The notes beneath the pieces are model-generated. The model made no database searches. It was not told the DNA's origin and saw nothing but the letters and a program-made list of their open reading frames with translations. Positions 26,651-34,512 of a stretch of 64,000 bases of DNA are shown piece by piece (position 1 is the stretch's first letter; each line of letters opens with the position of its first letter). Origin of the DNA: Rhizobium sp. Root708 (GTDB lineage Bacteria > Pseudomonadota > Alphaproteobacteria > Rhizobiales > Rhizobiaceae). The DNA is taken from positions 62,001 to 126,000 of the forward strand of contig NZ_LMHV01000044.1 in the NCBI RefSeq assembly GCF_001429725.1, written 5' to 3'. The position numbers were made by a program, and so were the translations under genes.

Positions 26651-27250
26651 TCATCTCGACTGACAGTCGGCAGAGGCGATGTAATCCGCGCGGGTCTTGT
26701 AGCGGCGGATGGGACGGCTTCCATCCCACGACTGTGCCAGTAACTTGAAACCCTCGTAATATGTCAGGCGTTCGGGTGTCACGGCATTAAGCTCGATCAT
26801 ATAGCCAAGGCCACTTGGTCCACCAAAGAAGCTATTGGTCTTGACCCCATCCCTTCCTGCGACCCAAGCAACTTCATTCAGCCCGCCACCGCGAAGTTGA
26901 TCACAGCAGAGCTCGTAATCATCCGGGAAAAACGCAACATGGTGGAGGCCTTCGCGACCATCGTCGAGGAAGTCCCTGTAGGGCGAAACAACCGTGTTAA
27001 TCTGCTGAACTAGTTCCAGCTGGACGTCGCCGCAATAGCAAAAGCCAAGCGACGTTCTGATGTCTCGTTTGATCCCTTTGTAGACGAAGTCACGGTCCCC
27101 TATCGCTTCTTCAACAACCACGAAGGGACCGACCCGTAGGACATTCGTCCAAAAGCCAATCGCGGCTTCAAGATCGTTCACCACATAGCCGAGCTGTCGC
27201 ACGGGTCCGAGCAAAGGCGCCAGAAATGTCGATTCTGCTCCGGGGATCAT
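26651..27250 (-). CDS. VOC-family (glyoxalase/dioxygenase fold) protein
   Basis: 199 residues. RQLGYVVNDLEAAIGFWTNVLRVGPF is the first beta-alpha-beta-beta-beta module and REGLHHVAFFPDD the metal-His strand of the second. VOC proteins are metal-dependent lyases, epimerases or dioxygenases. The DVQLELVQQ strand gives the usual Glu/Gln ligand region. The ATG at 27250 (AAGG upstream) fits the homology start; longer frames do not. A dead paralogue lies at 33.1 kb. It is the middle gene of the five-gene operon, 41 bp after an SDR and 87 bp before the ALDH. Confidence 0.85.
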   Translation of the reverse strand: MIPGAESTFLAPLLGPVRQLGYVVNDLEAAIGFWTNVLRVGPFVVVEEAIGDRDFVYKGIKRDIRTSLGFCYCGDVQLELVQQINTVVSPYRDFLDDGREGLHHVAFFPDDYELCCDQLRGGGLNEVAWVAGRDGVKTNSFFGGPSGLGYMIELNAVTPERLTYYEGFKLLAQSWDGSRPIRRYKTRADYIASADCQSR

Positions 27251-27291
27251 GTTCACGACCTTTTTGAGAGGAATTTTGGAAAGTGGCCCGG

Positions 27292-28065
27292 TTATTGAAT
27301 CGTGACCCCGGCATCGACAGAGAGCGGTTCGCCGATGACATAGGACGACCCGTTGCTGCAAAGCCACAGTACGGCGTGGGCGATCTCTTCAACCGTTCCC
27401 AGTCGGCCAAGCGGCACGGCTGCTTTGGAAAGCTTCGTGTCCAAATCATTGTCGTTGACCATTCGATGGACCATGGGCGTATCGATCGTCCCAGGGCAGA
27501 TTGCGTTGATCCGAATTCCGTCGCGCCCCGCTTCCAGGGCGGCTGACTTGGTCAGTCCGAGCATGCCATGTTTGGCAGCCACATATTGAGCACGTTGGGC
27601 AACACCAACTTTGCCAGCCAGCGAGGAGTTGTTGACTATTGCACCGCCCCATCCCTGCTTTTTCATCTGGATGATCTCATATTTCATGGCGCTCCAGACG
27701 CCCCGCAGATTGATGGACATCACGTGGTCGTATTCATCGACTGCCATGTCGGCAATATCTTTGGCACGGGTGATGACGCCCGCATTGTTAAATGCACAGT
27801 CGAGCCGACCATAGATCTCTACGGTCTTTGCAATCAAAGCCTTGACCTGATCGTCGTCGGCGACGTTGCACACGAACGAAGTCACCTCACCGCCCTCGGA
27901 CCGGATTTCCTCCACGGCTTTTTGCAACTGTTTTTCGTCGATGTCGGAAAGAACCACTTTTGCGCCGGCCTCGGCGAAAGCTCTAGCTGCGGCCAACCCC
28001 ATCCCAGCTGCCGCTCCGGTTACGAGCGCGACTTCACCTGTAAAATCATATCTCACCTTACCCAT
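27292..28065 (-). CDS. Short-chain dehydrogenase/reductase
   Basis: 257 residues, classical SDR with TGAAAGMG cofactor loop, NNAG, Ser in VNNSSLAGK and YVAAK active-site Tyr/Lys. Asp in VVLSDIDEK after the second strand points to NAD(H) preference, as expected for a catabolic alcohol dehydrogenase. GAGGAGGACATTC precedes the ATG. Second gene of the five-gene operon. Confidence 0.88.
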   Translation of the reverse strand: MGKVRYDFTGEVALVTGAAAGMGLAAARAFAEAGAKVVLSDIDEKQLQKAVEEIRSEGGEVTSFVCNVADDDQVKALIAKTVEIYGRLDCAFNNAGVITRAKDIADMAVDEYDHVMSINLRGVWSAMKYEIIQMKKQGWGGAIVNNSSLAGKVGVAQRAQYVAAKHGMLGLTKSAALEAGRDGIRINAICPGTIDTPMVHRMVNDNDLDTKLSKAAVPLGRLGTVEEIAHAVLWLCSNGSSYVIGEPLSVDAGVTIQ

Positions 28066-28164
28066 GAATGTCCTCCTCGGTTATGTTGCTCCGCCTCCCG
28101 GCCACGACGTAAGCTTCTTACCACCCCTCATGGTGCTTCCTGATCTGGAGGCGCCTGCGTGGGG

Positions 28165-28932
28165 TCAGGATTTGACGAACGCTGCTCTGGTTCCACCATC
28201 GACGGGCAGCACCGCCCCATTGACGTATTTCGATGCGTCGCTCAGGAAAAAATCGATCACATCGACGACATCATCGACTTCGCCGATACGTCCGAGCGGC
28301 GATGCGCCTGACAGCTTGAACCCGGAAGTGGCGCTGGCATTTTTCTGCGCCGTCTCGATCATCGGTGTGCGCGTGGTACCGGGTGCGACCGCATTGACTG
28401 TGACACCCGAAGGCGCGAACTCGACCGCCATGACGCCCGCTAAGACATGGACCGCAGCCTTCGTTGCCGAATAGACGCCGGCGCCGGCCTTCGGTCGCAT
28501 CCCCCCGATTGAACCCAAAATTACGATACGGGCCGGATTGGAGGGCGTGGCGCGTTTGCGAAGGAGCGGCAATGCGGCTCGCGAACATAACCATGGGCCC
28601 TTCACGTTGACCCCGATGAGCCTATCAGCATCTTCCGGGGTCATCTCTTCCATGGAACCGGTGATGTTAATCCCGGCAGAGCAGACAAGCGCGTCTATTC
28701 CCTCAACCGACCTGGCAATTTCCGCAAAGGCCGATGCGACACTGGCTGCATCCGCGACGTCGCAAAGGGCATATCGGAATCCACCAGTGTGCTGATAATC
28801 GTCGCGTTGCTGTTGAAGGAGCTGCTCTGACCGCCCCAGGCTCCAAACCGACCAACCCTCATTGAGGAGCCGTTCGACCGTCCGCCGCCCGATGCCGGAT
28901 GTTCCACCTGTTACCACCGCGATTTTTTTCAT
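28165..28932 (-). CDS. Short-chain dehydrogenase/reductase
   Basis: 255 residues. TGGTSGIG cofactor loop, SAG in place of NAG (VCSAGINITG), Ser in ILGSIGG, YSATK Tyr/Lys. Arg in WSLGRSEQ after strand two suggests NADP(H). The ATG at 28932 has GGGAGGGG upstream; the longer frame is non-homologous. It heads the five-gene operon; the promoter with operator site 12 is 140 bp upstream. Two SDRs with opposite cofactor preference in one operon would permit oxidation and reduction at different carbons. Confidence 0.88.
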   Translation of the reverse strand: MKKIAVVTGGTSGIGRRTVERLLNEGWSVWSLGRSEQLLQQQRDDYQHTGGFRYALCDVADAASVASAFAEIARSVEGIDALVCSAGINITGSMEEMTPEDADRLIGVNVKGPWLCSRAALPLLRKRATPSNPARIVILGSIGGMRPKAGAGVYSATKAAVHVLAGVMAVEFAPSGVTVNAVAPGTTRTPMIETAQKNASATSGFKLSGASPLGRIGEVDDVVDVIDFFLSDASKYVNGAVLPVDGGTRAAFVKS

Positions 28933-29071
28933 GCTCACACCCCTCCCAGATGATGAGTTCGCACGCCCGTTTCGACCCCGATCGCGAGGAAACGGTTCGC
29001 CTGCGAAAGGGTGCTGACTGGGCCACATCGAGAGCGCCGCCGCACAATCAACACCGTCAGTCGACATTATG

Positions 29072-29101
29072 AAGATATCCTATAGACTAGGATTTTGTCA
29101 A
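29072..29101 (-). promoter_or_regulatory. Promoter of the SDR-SDR-VOC-ALDH-GMC operon with operator as spacer
   Basis: Minus-strand TTGACA (29101-29096), 18-bp spacer, TATCTT (29077-29072). The spacer is operator site 12. Confidence 0.6.
29077..29093. promoter_or_regulatory. Regional 17-bp dyad operator, site 12
   Basis: ATCCTATAGACTAGGAT: eight-base arms ATCCTA / TAGGAT are perfect inverted repeats over six bases each. Confidence 0.7.
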
Positions 29102-29155
29102 ATGCATTTGCGAAAGTTGGGTTTCAAGGGCTTGCTTGGTGAGCGGGCATTCCTG

Positions 29156-29186
29156 TTGACACCAATCGCACTATTAGAGATATTTT
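29156..29186 (+). promoter_or_regulatory. Promoter of the CMD gene with operator as spacer
   Basis: TTGACA (29156-29161), 19-bp spacer, TATTTT (29181-29186). Operator site 13 fills the spacer. Confidence 0.55.
29165..29181. promoter_or_regulatory. Regional 17-bp dyad operator, site 13
   Basis: ATCGCACTATTAGAGAT; the other strand reads ATCTCTAATAGTGCGAT, matching the consensus at the outer arms and the TAGTG core. Confidence 0.55.
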
Positions 29187-29213
29187 ACGAAATCGTGGAA
29201 GAGGACATTGGCC

Positions 29214-29621
29214 ATGACGAGTGACGAAAGAAGGACGAAGGAGGTGCTCGAACGGGTCGAGCGTGACCGCGGTACTGCACGGGGGTGGACGAAGATCTTG
29301 GCGGAGCGTGACCCGGACATGCTTGAGCGGCTTCACGACACAGTCATGCACCCGCTTTATCACCGTTCTAGCTTGCCACAAAAATTCAAGCACATCCTGA
29401 TGGTATCCTTGAACGCCTTTCAGTTTCACCATGCTGGCGTCACGGGTCAAACAAAGGCCGCGTTAGAAGCCGGTGCGAGCGAGGATGAAATTATGGAAGC
29501 TCTTGAGATCGTCAGCCTATCAAACTTGCATGGCATGTCGACAGCCCTCCCACTTGTCGTCGAGGAGTTCGAGAATTTCAAGAACAGAGTGAGCGAAGAC
29601 GGCGGAGGTAACGACCGCTGA
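29214..29621 (+). CDS. CMD (carboxymuconolactone decarboxylase-like) protein without cysteines
   Basis: 135 residues, small all-helical CMD fold (KHILMVSLNAFQFHHAGVTGQTKAALEAGASEDEIMEALEI). The helix that carries CxxC in AhpD reads NAFQFHHAG, so the protein is not a peroxidase; two adjacent His are candidates for catalysis or metal binding. An N-terminal extension (RDRGTARGWTKILAERDPDMLERLH) is shared with the dead copy at 3.7 kb. GAGGACATTGGCC precedes the ATG at 29214. Monocistronic with its own operator, divergent from the five-gene operon. Confidence 0.85.
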   Translation: MTSDERRTKEVLERVERDRGTARGWTKILAERDPDMLERLHDTVMHPLYHRSSLPQKFKHILMVSLNAFQFHHAGVTGQTKAALEAGASEDEIMEALEIVSLSNLHGMSTALPLVVEEFENFKNRVSEDGGGNDR

Positions 29622-29714
29622 AGTAGGCGTCTTCTGAGAGGCGTACCCTAACGCTTGATGCTCGGGCACGCTGTTACGGGCACCAACACGCACGGACTGG
29701 AGAGCGTTGTCGCT

Positions 29715-29736
29715 GTGGCGGGCGAGCGCCCGCCAC
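29715..29736. terminator. Strong hairpin between convergent CMD and GMC genes
   Basis: Perfect 10-bp arms GTGGCGGGCG / CGCCCGCCAC with a two-base loop; flanking AGAGCG / CGCTCT lengthen it. It ends 4 bp from the GMC stop, suiting termination in both directions. Confidence 0.65.
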
Positions 29737-29739
29737 GCT

Positions 29740-31359
29740 CTAAGCGGAGAGCCGGCGCGACAAAGCATCCTGGCGGATCATGTCGCCGCCTTTGACGCCA
29801 ATGACAATCGAAGGCGCATTGGTGTTTCCAGAGGTCAGCTGCGGCATGATCGACGCATCGACGACCCGCAGGCGCTCGACGCCGCGAACCCTTAGGCGTT
29901 CGTCCACAACCGACAAGTCATCATTGCCCATCTTGCAGGTACCGACTGTGTGCTGCGGCGTTGCTCCGTAATCTTCCAGATACCGGTGGATATCCTCGTC
30001 CGTCTTAACCGATGGTCCTGGCAGCTCCTCGGCGATCACACGGGAGGCCATCGGCTCCGTGTACATAATTTGCCGGGTGATTTTGAACCCGCTGATCATC
30101 GCGGCGATGTCGTCGCTGTTGGTCATGAAGTTCGGATTGCAGACTGCCTTGTCGGAAGGGTCGGCGGATCGCAACGTGATCGTGCCACGTGTCTTGGGGC
30201 GACAAACATAGACGGAGGCACCGACACCAGGAAACGCCTCGACGACCATCCGCCCGGAAGGATGGAAATCAAACGTCATTGGGCGAAAACTGATCTGGAG
30301 ATCTGCATAGTTCTGGCTCGGGTCGCTCTTGACGAAAGCTGCTACCTGGGACGCACCCAACGCCAGGTAACCCTTGCGGGTCAGAAGGTACTTAAAGCCT
30401 TCCCAGTATTTTCGTATGCCCCTGATGCGTTCGTTATAAGAGCTTTCCGGCGTCGTGCGAAAGCCGGCATGAATGTAGAAATGATCCTGCAAGTTCTGGC
30501 CGACGCCCTCGCTGGCTAAGTTGATTGCAATACCGTGGCGCCGCAATTCCTCGACCGGACCCACACCGGATAGCATGAGCAGCTTTGGCGAATTGATCGC
30601 CCCGCTGGAGACAATGACCTCGCGTCTCGCCCGTATTTTTCTAAGCTCGCCTTTATGAAGAATTTCCACTCCGACGGCGACGCGTCCCTCGAACAATATG
30701 CGCTGCACGTGCGCCTCGGTTCTTAGCGTTAAGTTCGCACGGTTCAGGATCGGCTCTACGAATGCCTTATATACTGACCAGCGCTGTCCATTCTTGATCG
30801 TATGCTGCATGAAACCGACGCCATCATGCACCTCGCCATTCATGTCTTCCGTCTCTGGAATCTGCAAGCGCTTGGCTGATTCGATGAAGTCATAGCTGGA
30901 TGGCATCTTCTTGATGGGATCGCTCACCCAGAGCGGTCCATCTTGACCGCGCCAACGATCAGATCGTCGTTCGAAATGTTCCATCTGCCGAAAGTAAGGA
31001 AGAAGATCGTCATATCCCCAACCTGGATTGCCTTGATCTCGCCAATAATCAAAATCGCTCCGGTGCCCGCGGATGAAAATCATGCCATTGATGGAACTTG
31101 AACCGCCCAAAAGCTTGCCGCGCGGCCAATACATCTGGCGATTATTGAGCGCTGGCATTGGCTCCGTGTGAAAGTTCCAATTCAAATCCTTGTGGAAATA
31201 GAGTTTCGCCATCCCAGCAGGCGTATTGACCCAAAATCTGTTCGCGTGCGAACCTGCTTCCAGGAGCAGTACTTGGTTTTCAGGATCCTCCACCAGGCTT
31301 CGCGTAACCGCGCAGCCCGCCGATCCTGCTCCGATGATCACGTAGTCGTATGCCTCCAC
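29740..31359 (-). CDS. GMC-family FAD-dependent alcohol oxidoreductase (copy 3)
   Basis: 539 residues from the GTG at 31359. FAD strand YVIIGAGSAGC, signature GGSSSINGMIFIRG, active site HTVGTCKMG with His470 and Asn514 (NTNAP). I chose GTG because GGGGAGGCC stands just before it and the FAD strand follows directly, as in the other GMC copies; an ATG at 31425 would add 22 residues without a ribosome site. It is transcribed alone, divergent from the acyl-CoA dehydrogenase. Of the three copies it most resembles the choline-dehydrogenase-like set (GRMVVEAFPGVGASVYVCRPKTRG). Confidence 0.9.
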   Translation of the reverse strand: MEAYDYVIIGAGSAGCAVTRSLVEDPENQVLLLEAGSHANRFWVNTPAGMAKLYFHKDLNWNFHTEPMPALNNRQMYWPRGKLLGGSSSINGMIFIRGHRSDFDYWRDQGNPGWGYDDLLPYFRQMEHFERRSDRWRGQDGPLWVSDPIKKMPSSYDFIESAKRLQIPETEDMNGEVHDGVGFMQHTIKNGQRWSVYKAFVEPILNRANLTLRTEAHVQRILFEGRVAVGVEILHKGELRKIRARREVIVSSGAINSPKLLMLSGVGPVEELRRHGIAINLASEGVGQNLQDHFYIHAGFRTTPESSYNERIRGIRKYWEGFKYLLTRKGYLALGASQVAAFVKSDPSQNYADLQISFRPMTFDFHPSGRMVVEAFPGVGASVYVCRPKTRGTITLRSADPSDKAVCNPNFMTNSDDIAAMISGFKITRQIMYTEPMASRVIAEELPGPSVKTDEDIHRYLEDYGATPQHTVGTCKMGNDDLSVVDERLRVRGVERLRVVDASIMPQLTSGNTNAPSIVIGVKGGDMIRQDALSRRLSA

Positions 31360-31810
31360 GATGTAGGCCTCCCCGAGCCCCTCTCCACAACTAAGATTCG
31401 TTTCAAACCGCGCGGCTGCGGACATGGCGTTGCCGGCGATACTTCCTTTTCAACGCGAACTGAACTCAGTGCGCGCGGCGAGCTTTCGCCGCCCGACAAT
31501 CAACAAAAAGCTTATAAAGATAAAATCCTGCAGTGTGAACATTTTTTGTTATCACTGCTTTACGCCAACGTCCGCGCTCGGGGCGACGTAGGCGGTGAAG
31601 AGTTCCGGCCCTTGCCCTTCTTCGGAGCAGTGATCGTGATTTTTTACCAGCACTAGCTTCGACGATCCGTGTTATCGCCGCTCTCAAAATGTTCTTGAAA
31701 AATGTCCTATTAAATGAGATTAGCTTATATGCGCCGATTGTGGCTGGTCGGTTACACGGATGTACCCACGGCGGCTTTAAGGCATTGTCCCGATTGAATT
31801 GGAGGAATTT
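31360..31810. other. 451-bp divergent intergenic region
   Basis: It contains operator site 14 at 31704 and a weaker half site at 31525 (ATCCTGCAGTGTGAACA) that could serve the leftward GMC promoter. No gene recognised. Confidence 0.5.
31704..31720. promoter_or_regulatory. Regional 17-bp dyad operator, site 14
   Basis: GTCCTATTAAATGAGAT. TTGAAA stands just before it on the plus strand, so it lies in the probable promoter of the acyl-CoA dehydrogenase gene. Confidence 0.6.
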
Positions 31811-32968
31811 ATGGATTTCGCGCTCACCGACGAACAAGCGCTTTTTTCGGAAAGCGTTCGCCGCTTCGCTAATGACAAACTCAAGGACGGCGCACTAAAG
31901 CGAGCCCATTCCAAGGAATATCCTTGGGCAGAAGCAAAAATGATCGCTAGTCAAGGCCTTCTTGGGATCACCATTAAACCCGAGGATGGAGGCATGGGTG
32001 GCACCTTGATGGATGCTGTCATTGCGATCGAACAGATGGCCTTGGTATGTCCCAAAAGCGCCGATATCATCCAGGCGGGAAATTTCGGGGCGATCAGGAC
32101 TTTCGCGGAATATGCGAACGCGGAGCAGAAAGAAAAGTGGCTGGCTCCTCTTCTTTCCGGCGAAATGGTGATTTCGCTTGGCATGACTGAACCTGAGGCG
32201 GGTTCTGCAGCAACCGATCTGCGCACATCCGTTAAGGAAGATGGTGACGACTATATCGTCAACGGTCAGAAAGTCTTTGGGACGCATAGCCGCGACGCAT
32301 CAATCTTTCTTGTTTATTGCCGATTTGCTCCAGGGATCGATGGTATCGGATCGATTATCATCGAAAAAGGAACACCAGGGTTTACCGTTGGCGAGCCGTC
32401 AGAATTCATGAGTGGTGAGGAGTGGTGCCCGCTTTATTTTGAGAATGCGCGTGTACCCAAGAAGAACCTGTTACTCGGACCAGGCGGTTTCAAGCAACAG
32501 ATCACAGCATTCAACGCCGAGCGGATTGGCAATACCGCTCGATCGTTGGCGATCGGTCGTCACGCCTACAATCTTGCGCGCGATTACGCCATCGAACGGA
32601 AGCAGTTCGGACGGCCTCTTTGCGAGTTCCAGGGGCTGCAATGGAAGTTTGCCGACATGGCCATGAAACTCGAATCCGCGCAGCTCCTTCTCTATAAAGC
32701 GGCAGTCGGGGCGGATACTGGTCTCCCGTCCGCATATGATACCACATTGGCAAAGCTTGCCTGCAATCAGGTCGGCTTCGACGTTGCCTGTGAGTCCGTT
32801 CAGATTATGGGCGGGATGGGGTACAGCCGGGAAACCTTGGCAGAGTATTGCATGCTGCGTACCAAGGGGTGGATGATTGCGGGCGGTTCCGTCGAGATGA
32901 TGAAAAACCGAATGGCCGAATTCATCTTCGATCGACGGTTCAGCCAACGTCCGGCAAAGAGTGCGTGA
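31811..32968 (+). CDS. Acyl-CoA dehydrogenase family protein
   Basis: 385 residues. N-terminal helical domain (DFALTDEQALFSESVRRFA), the FAD/substrate segment GMTEPEAGSAATDLRT, middle beta domain, and the C-terminal bundle with QIMGGMGYSRE. The usual catalytic YEGT motif is replaced (IAGGSVEMMKN), so the base, if any, is at the other known family position or missing. It would introduce a double bond in a CoA ester and pass electrons to ETF; the ETF:quinone oxidoreductase gene is 6.6 kb away, but no etfAB was seen. GGAGGAATTT precedes the ATG. Confidence 0.9.
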   Translation: MDFALTDEQALFSESVRRFANDKLKDGALKRAHSKEYPWAEAKMIASQGLLGITIKPEDGGMGGTLMDAVIAIEQMALVCPKSADIIQAGNFGAIRTFAEYANAEQKEKWLAPLLSGEMVISLGMTEPEAGSAATDLRTSVKEDGDDYIVNGQKVFGTHSRDASIFLVYCRFAPGIDGIGSIIIEKGTPGFTVGEPSEFMSGEEWCPLYFENARVPKKNLLLGPGGFKQQITAFNAERIGNTARSLAIGRHAYNLARDYAIERKQFGRPLCEFQGLQWKFADMAMKLESAQLLLYKAAVGADTGLPSAYDTTLAKLACNQVGFDVACESVQIMGGMGYSRETLAEYCMLRTKGWMIAGGSVEMMKNRMAEFIFDRRFSQRPAKSA

Positions 32969-32988
32969 CAACGTGAAGCAGGCAGTCC

Positions 32989-33003
32989 GCTCCCTCCGGG
33001 AGC
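32989..33003 (+). terminator. Small hairpin after the acyl-CoA dehydrogenase gene
   Basis: GCTCCC / GGGAGC with a three-base loop, 20 bp past the stop. No T run, so moderate support only. Confidence 0.35.
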
Positions 33004-33079
33004 CGGAGAGGAGTGGCCGACTTCTGTAGAGACCTGATAGCATGTGTGACGGCTTGCCATGCGCGAAGGAAAATGACGG

Positions 33080-33660
33080 ATGTTGTCAGCCAATCTCACG
33101 CAAACAGCGATACTCGGCAGGCGTCTGCAACTCGCCTACGTGGTCAGAAACATAGACGATGCGATGGCTTTTTGGACCAAAGTCTTAAAGGTCGGACCAT
33201 TCGTGGTGATCGAGAATTCCCGTGGCGGGCGCATCGGGGCCGTCCAAAGGGGTGTCGATTTCACGATCGCCTTTGCCTATTTCGGTGACGTGCAAATCGA
33301 GCTCATCCATCAGTCCAACGATGCACCATCATCCTATAAAGAGTTTCTCGATGCGGGTCGCGAAGGACTGCATCATCTCGCCTTCTAGCCGGGTGACATG
33401 GACGCCGCCCAGCGACATCTAGAGCAGAATGGCTTTCTCGAAGTGACCGCCGTTCTCCCTGCGGATGGGTCGCGTGCGGTGGTCTATGCGAACCGCCTGA
33501 TCAGTTCGGAACCCTCGTCGAGCTCCTCCCATGAATGCAGAACGCGCCCCTTATTACGGGCGCATCCAAACCCTTTCATCTGCTTGGAATGGGGTGACAC
33601 GTCCGATAGGGCGCTACCGTGATCGCTCGGCTTTCCTGGCTTCGGGCGAAGGTGTCGCTC
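33080..33660 (+). pseudogene. Decayed VOC-family gene (paralogue of the gene at 26.7 kb)
   Basis: The first 102 codons read LQLAYVVRNIDDAMAFWTKVLKVGPF ... REGLHHLAF and then TAG at 33386-33388, where the living copy has Phe and related proteins have Trp (TGG to TAG). The frame continues PGDMDAAQRHLEQNGFLEVTA. A later shift, near 33510, moves to the frame that encodes NAERAPYYGRIQTLSSAWNG and RPIGRYRDRSAFLASG, matching TPERLTYYEGFKLLAQSWDG and RPIRRYKTRADYIAS. One stop plus at least one frameshift indicates a dead gene. Confidence 0.85.
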
Positions 33661-34068
33661 CTAGTTCTTGCCATCCCGCCTCCTCAGCGTTGCCGGGACG
33701 CCCTATAGCAAGGGCGAAGTCACGGGTTAATCCTGCGAATGCCGAGCGATGCGGCAGGTTCATAAGCTGTTGCTCCGGGTGGCGCCGTTCAAGCGTCAAA
33801 AAGCCAACTGGAATCTACGGCTTACCAGCGCCGACAATGCGTCGCCTCCCCGGAAAAAGAGGCGTTCGTAACAGGCCTGGGCGAGGACGTGGCGCGCCTT
33901 GCTATGGCTTCGTTTTGCAGAGCTCTAGGCACCGCCGGTCAGCTCAGCACGGCTCCAGTTAGAGCCTACGATCGGGGAGATCTTCGTGCGAACCTCATGA
34001 CCGAATAGTTTAGCAAGCTGCTCGGTTAGGCATCTATCAAAGGTCCAGCCGAGTGGTTCACGGGAACA
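33661..34068. other. Degraded DNA, no intact gene
   Basis: About 400 bp with frequent stops in all frames. Near its right end a GDLRANL-like segment in the frame of the aldo/keto reductase tail suggests that the dead gene once extended leftward from 34069 to about 33960, with TAG codons inside. I recognise nothing else. Confidence 0.4.
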
Positions 34069-34296
34069 GTAGTCAAAGAGGTCGCGGCGAACAGAGGAGC
34101 GACACCGGCGCAAATTGCGCTTGCCTTCATTCTGGCAAAGAAGAACGTGATCACGATCCCCAAGACCTCGTCGCCGACACGCGTCACCGAAAATTACAAA
34201 GCTGCGGAAATTACGTTGACGGCGTTGGAGAGCGACCTTCTTGACAAGGCCTTCCCACCGCCTACGGAAAACAAGGCCTTGAAGTTGGGCTGGTAG
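34069..34296 (+). pseudogene. C-terminal remnant of an aldo/keto reductase
   Basis: 76 codons (VVKEVAANRGATPAQIALAF, then NVITIPKTSSPTRVTENYKA, ending FPPPTENKALKLGW and TAG). This is the last third of an aldo/keto reductase barrel, including the segment that grips the 2'-phosphate of NADPH. The catalytic Asp/Tyr/Lys/His half is missing, so it cannot be functional. It differs from the intact aldo/keto reductase at 53 kb. Confidence 0.75.
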
Positions 34297-34512
34297 CCCG
34301 GCCCGCGTCGATCGCTTGCAAGCTTTCCTGCTTCAAGGCCGTATGCAAGGGAAGTAGACCCTCTCTTGTCGCCGCCACCGGAAGACCTGCATTTTCGCCG
34401 CCGACAGCCGGGGTATCGTTGGTTTGCTGGTCGGCGACGGCCTGCGCCGACGAGGTGCGGATCTAGCGTCGTGCTACTCCGCAACTGGTCGCATCAGACG
34501 TCACTCTCGAGC

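Noticed and set aside
26651..27250. Methylmalonyl-CoA epimerase call for the 199-residue VOC protein
   Set aside because: It is longer than the epimerase, lacks the epimerase pocket pattern, and a clear epimerase is present at 40107-40508.
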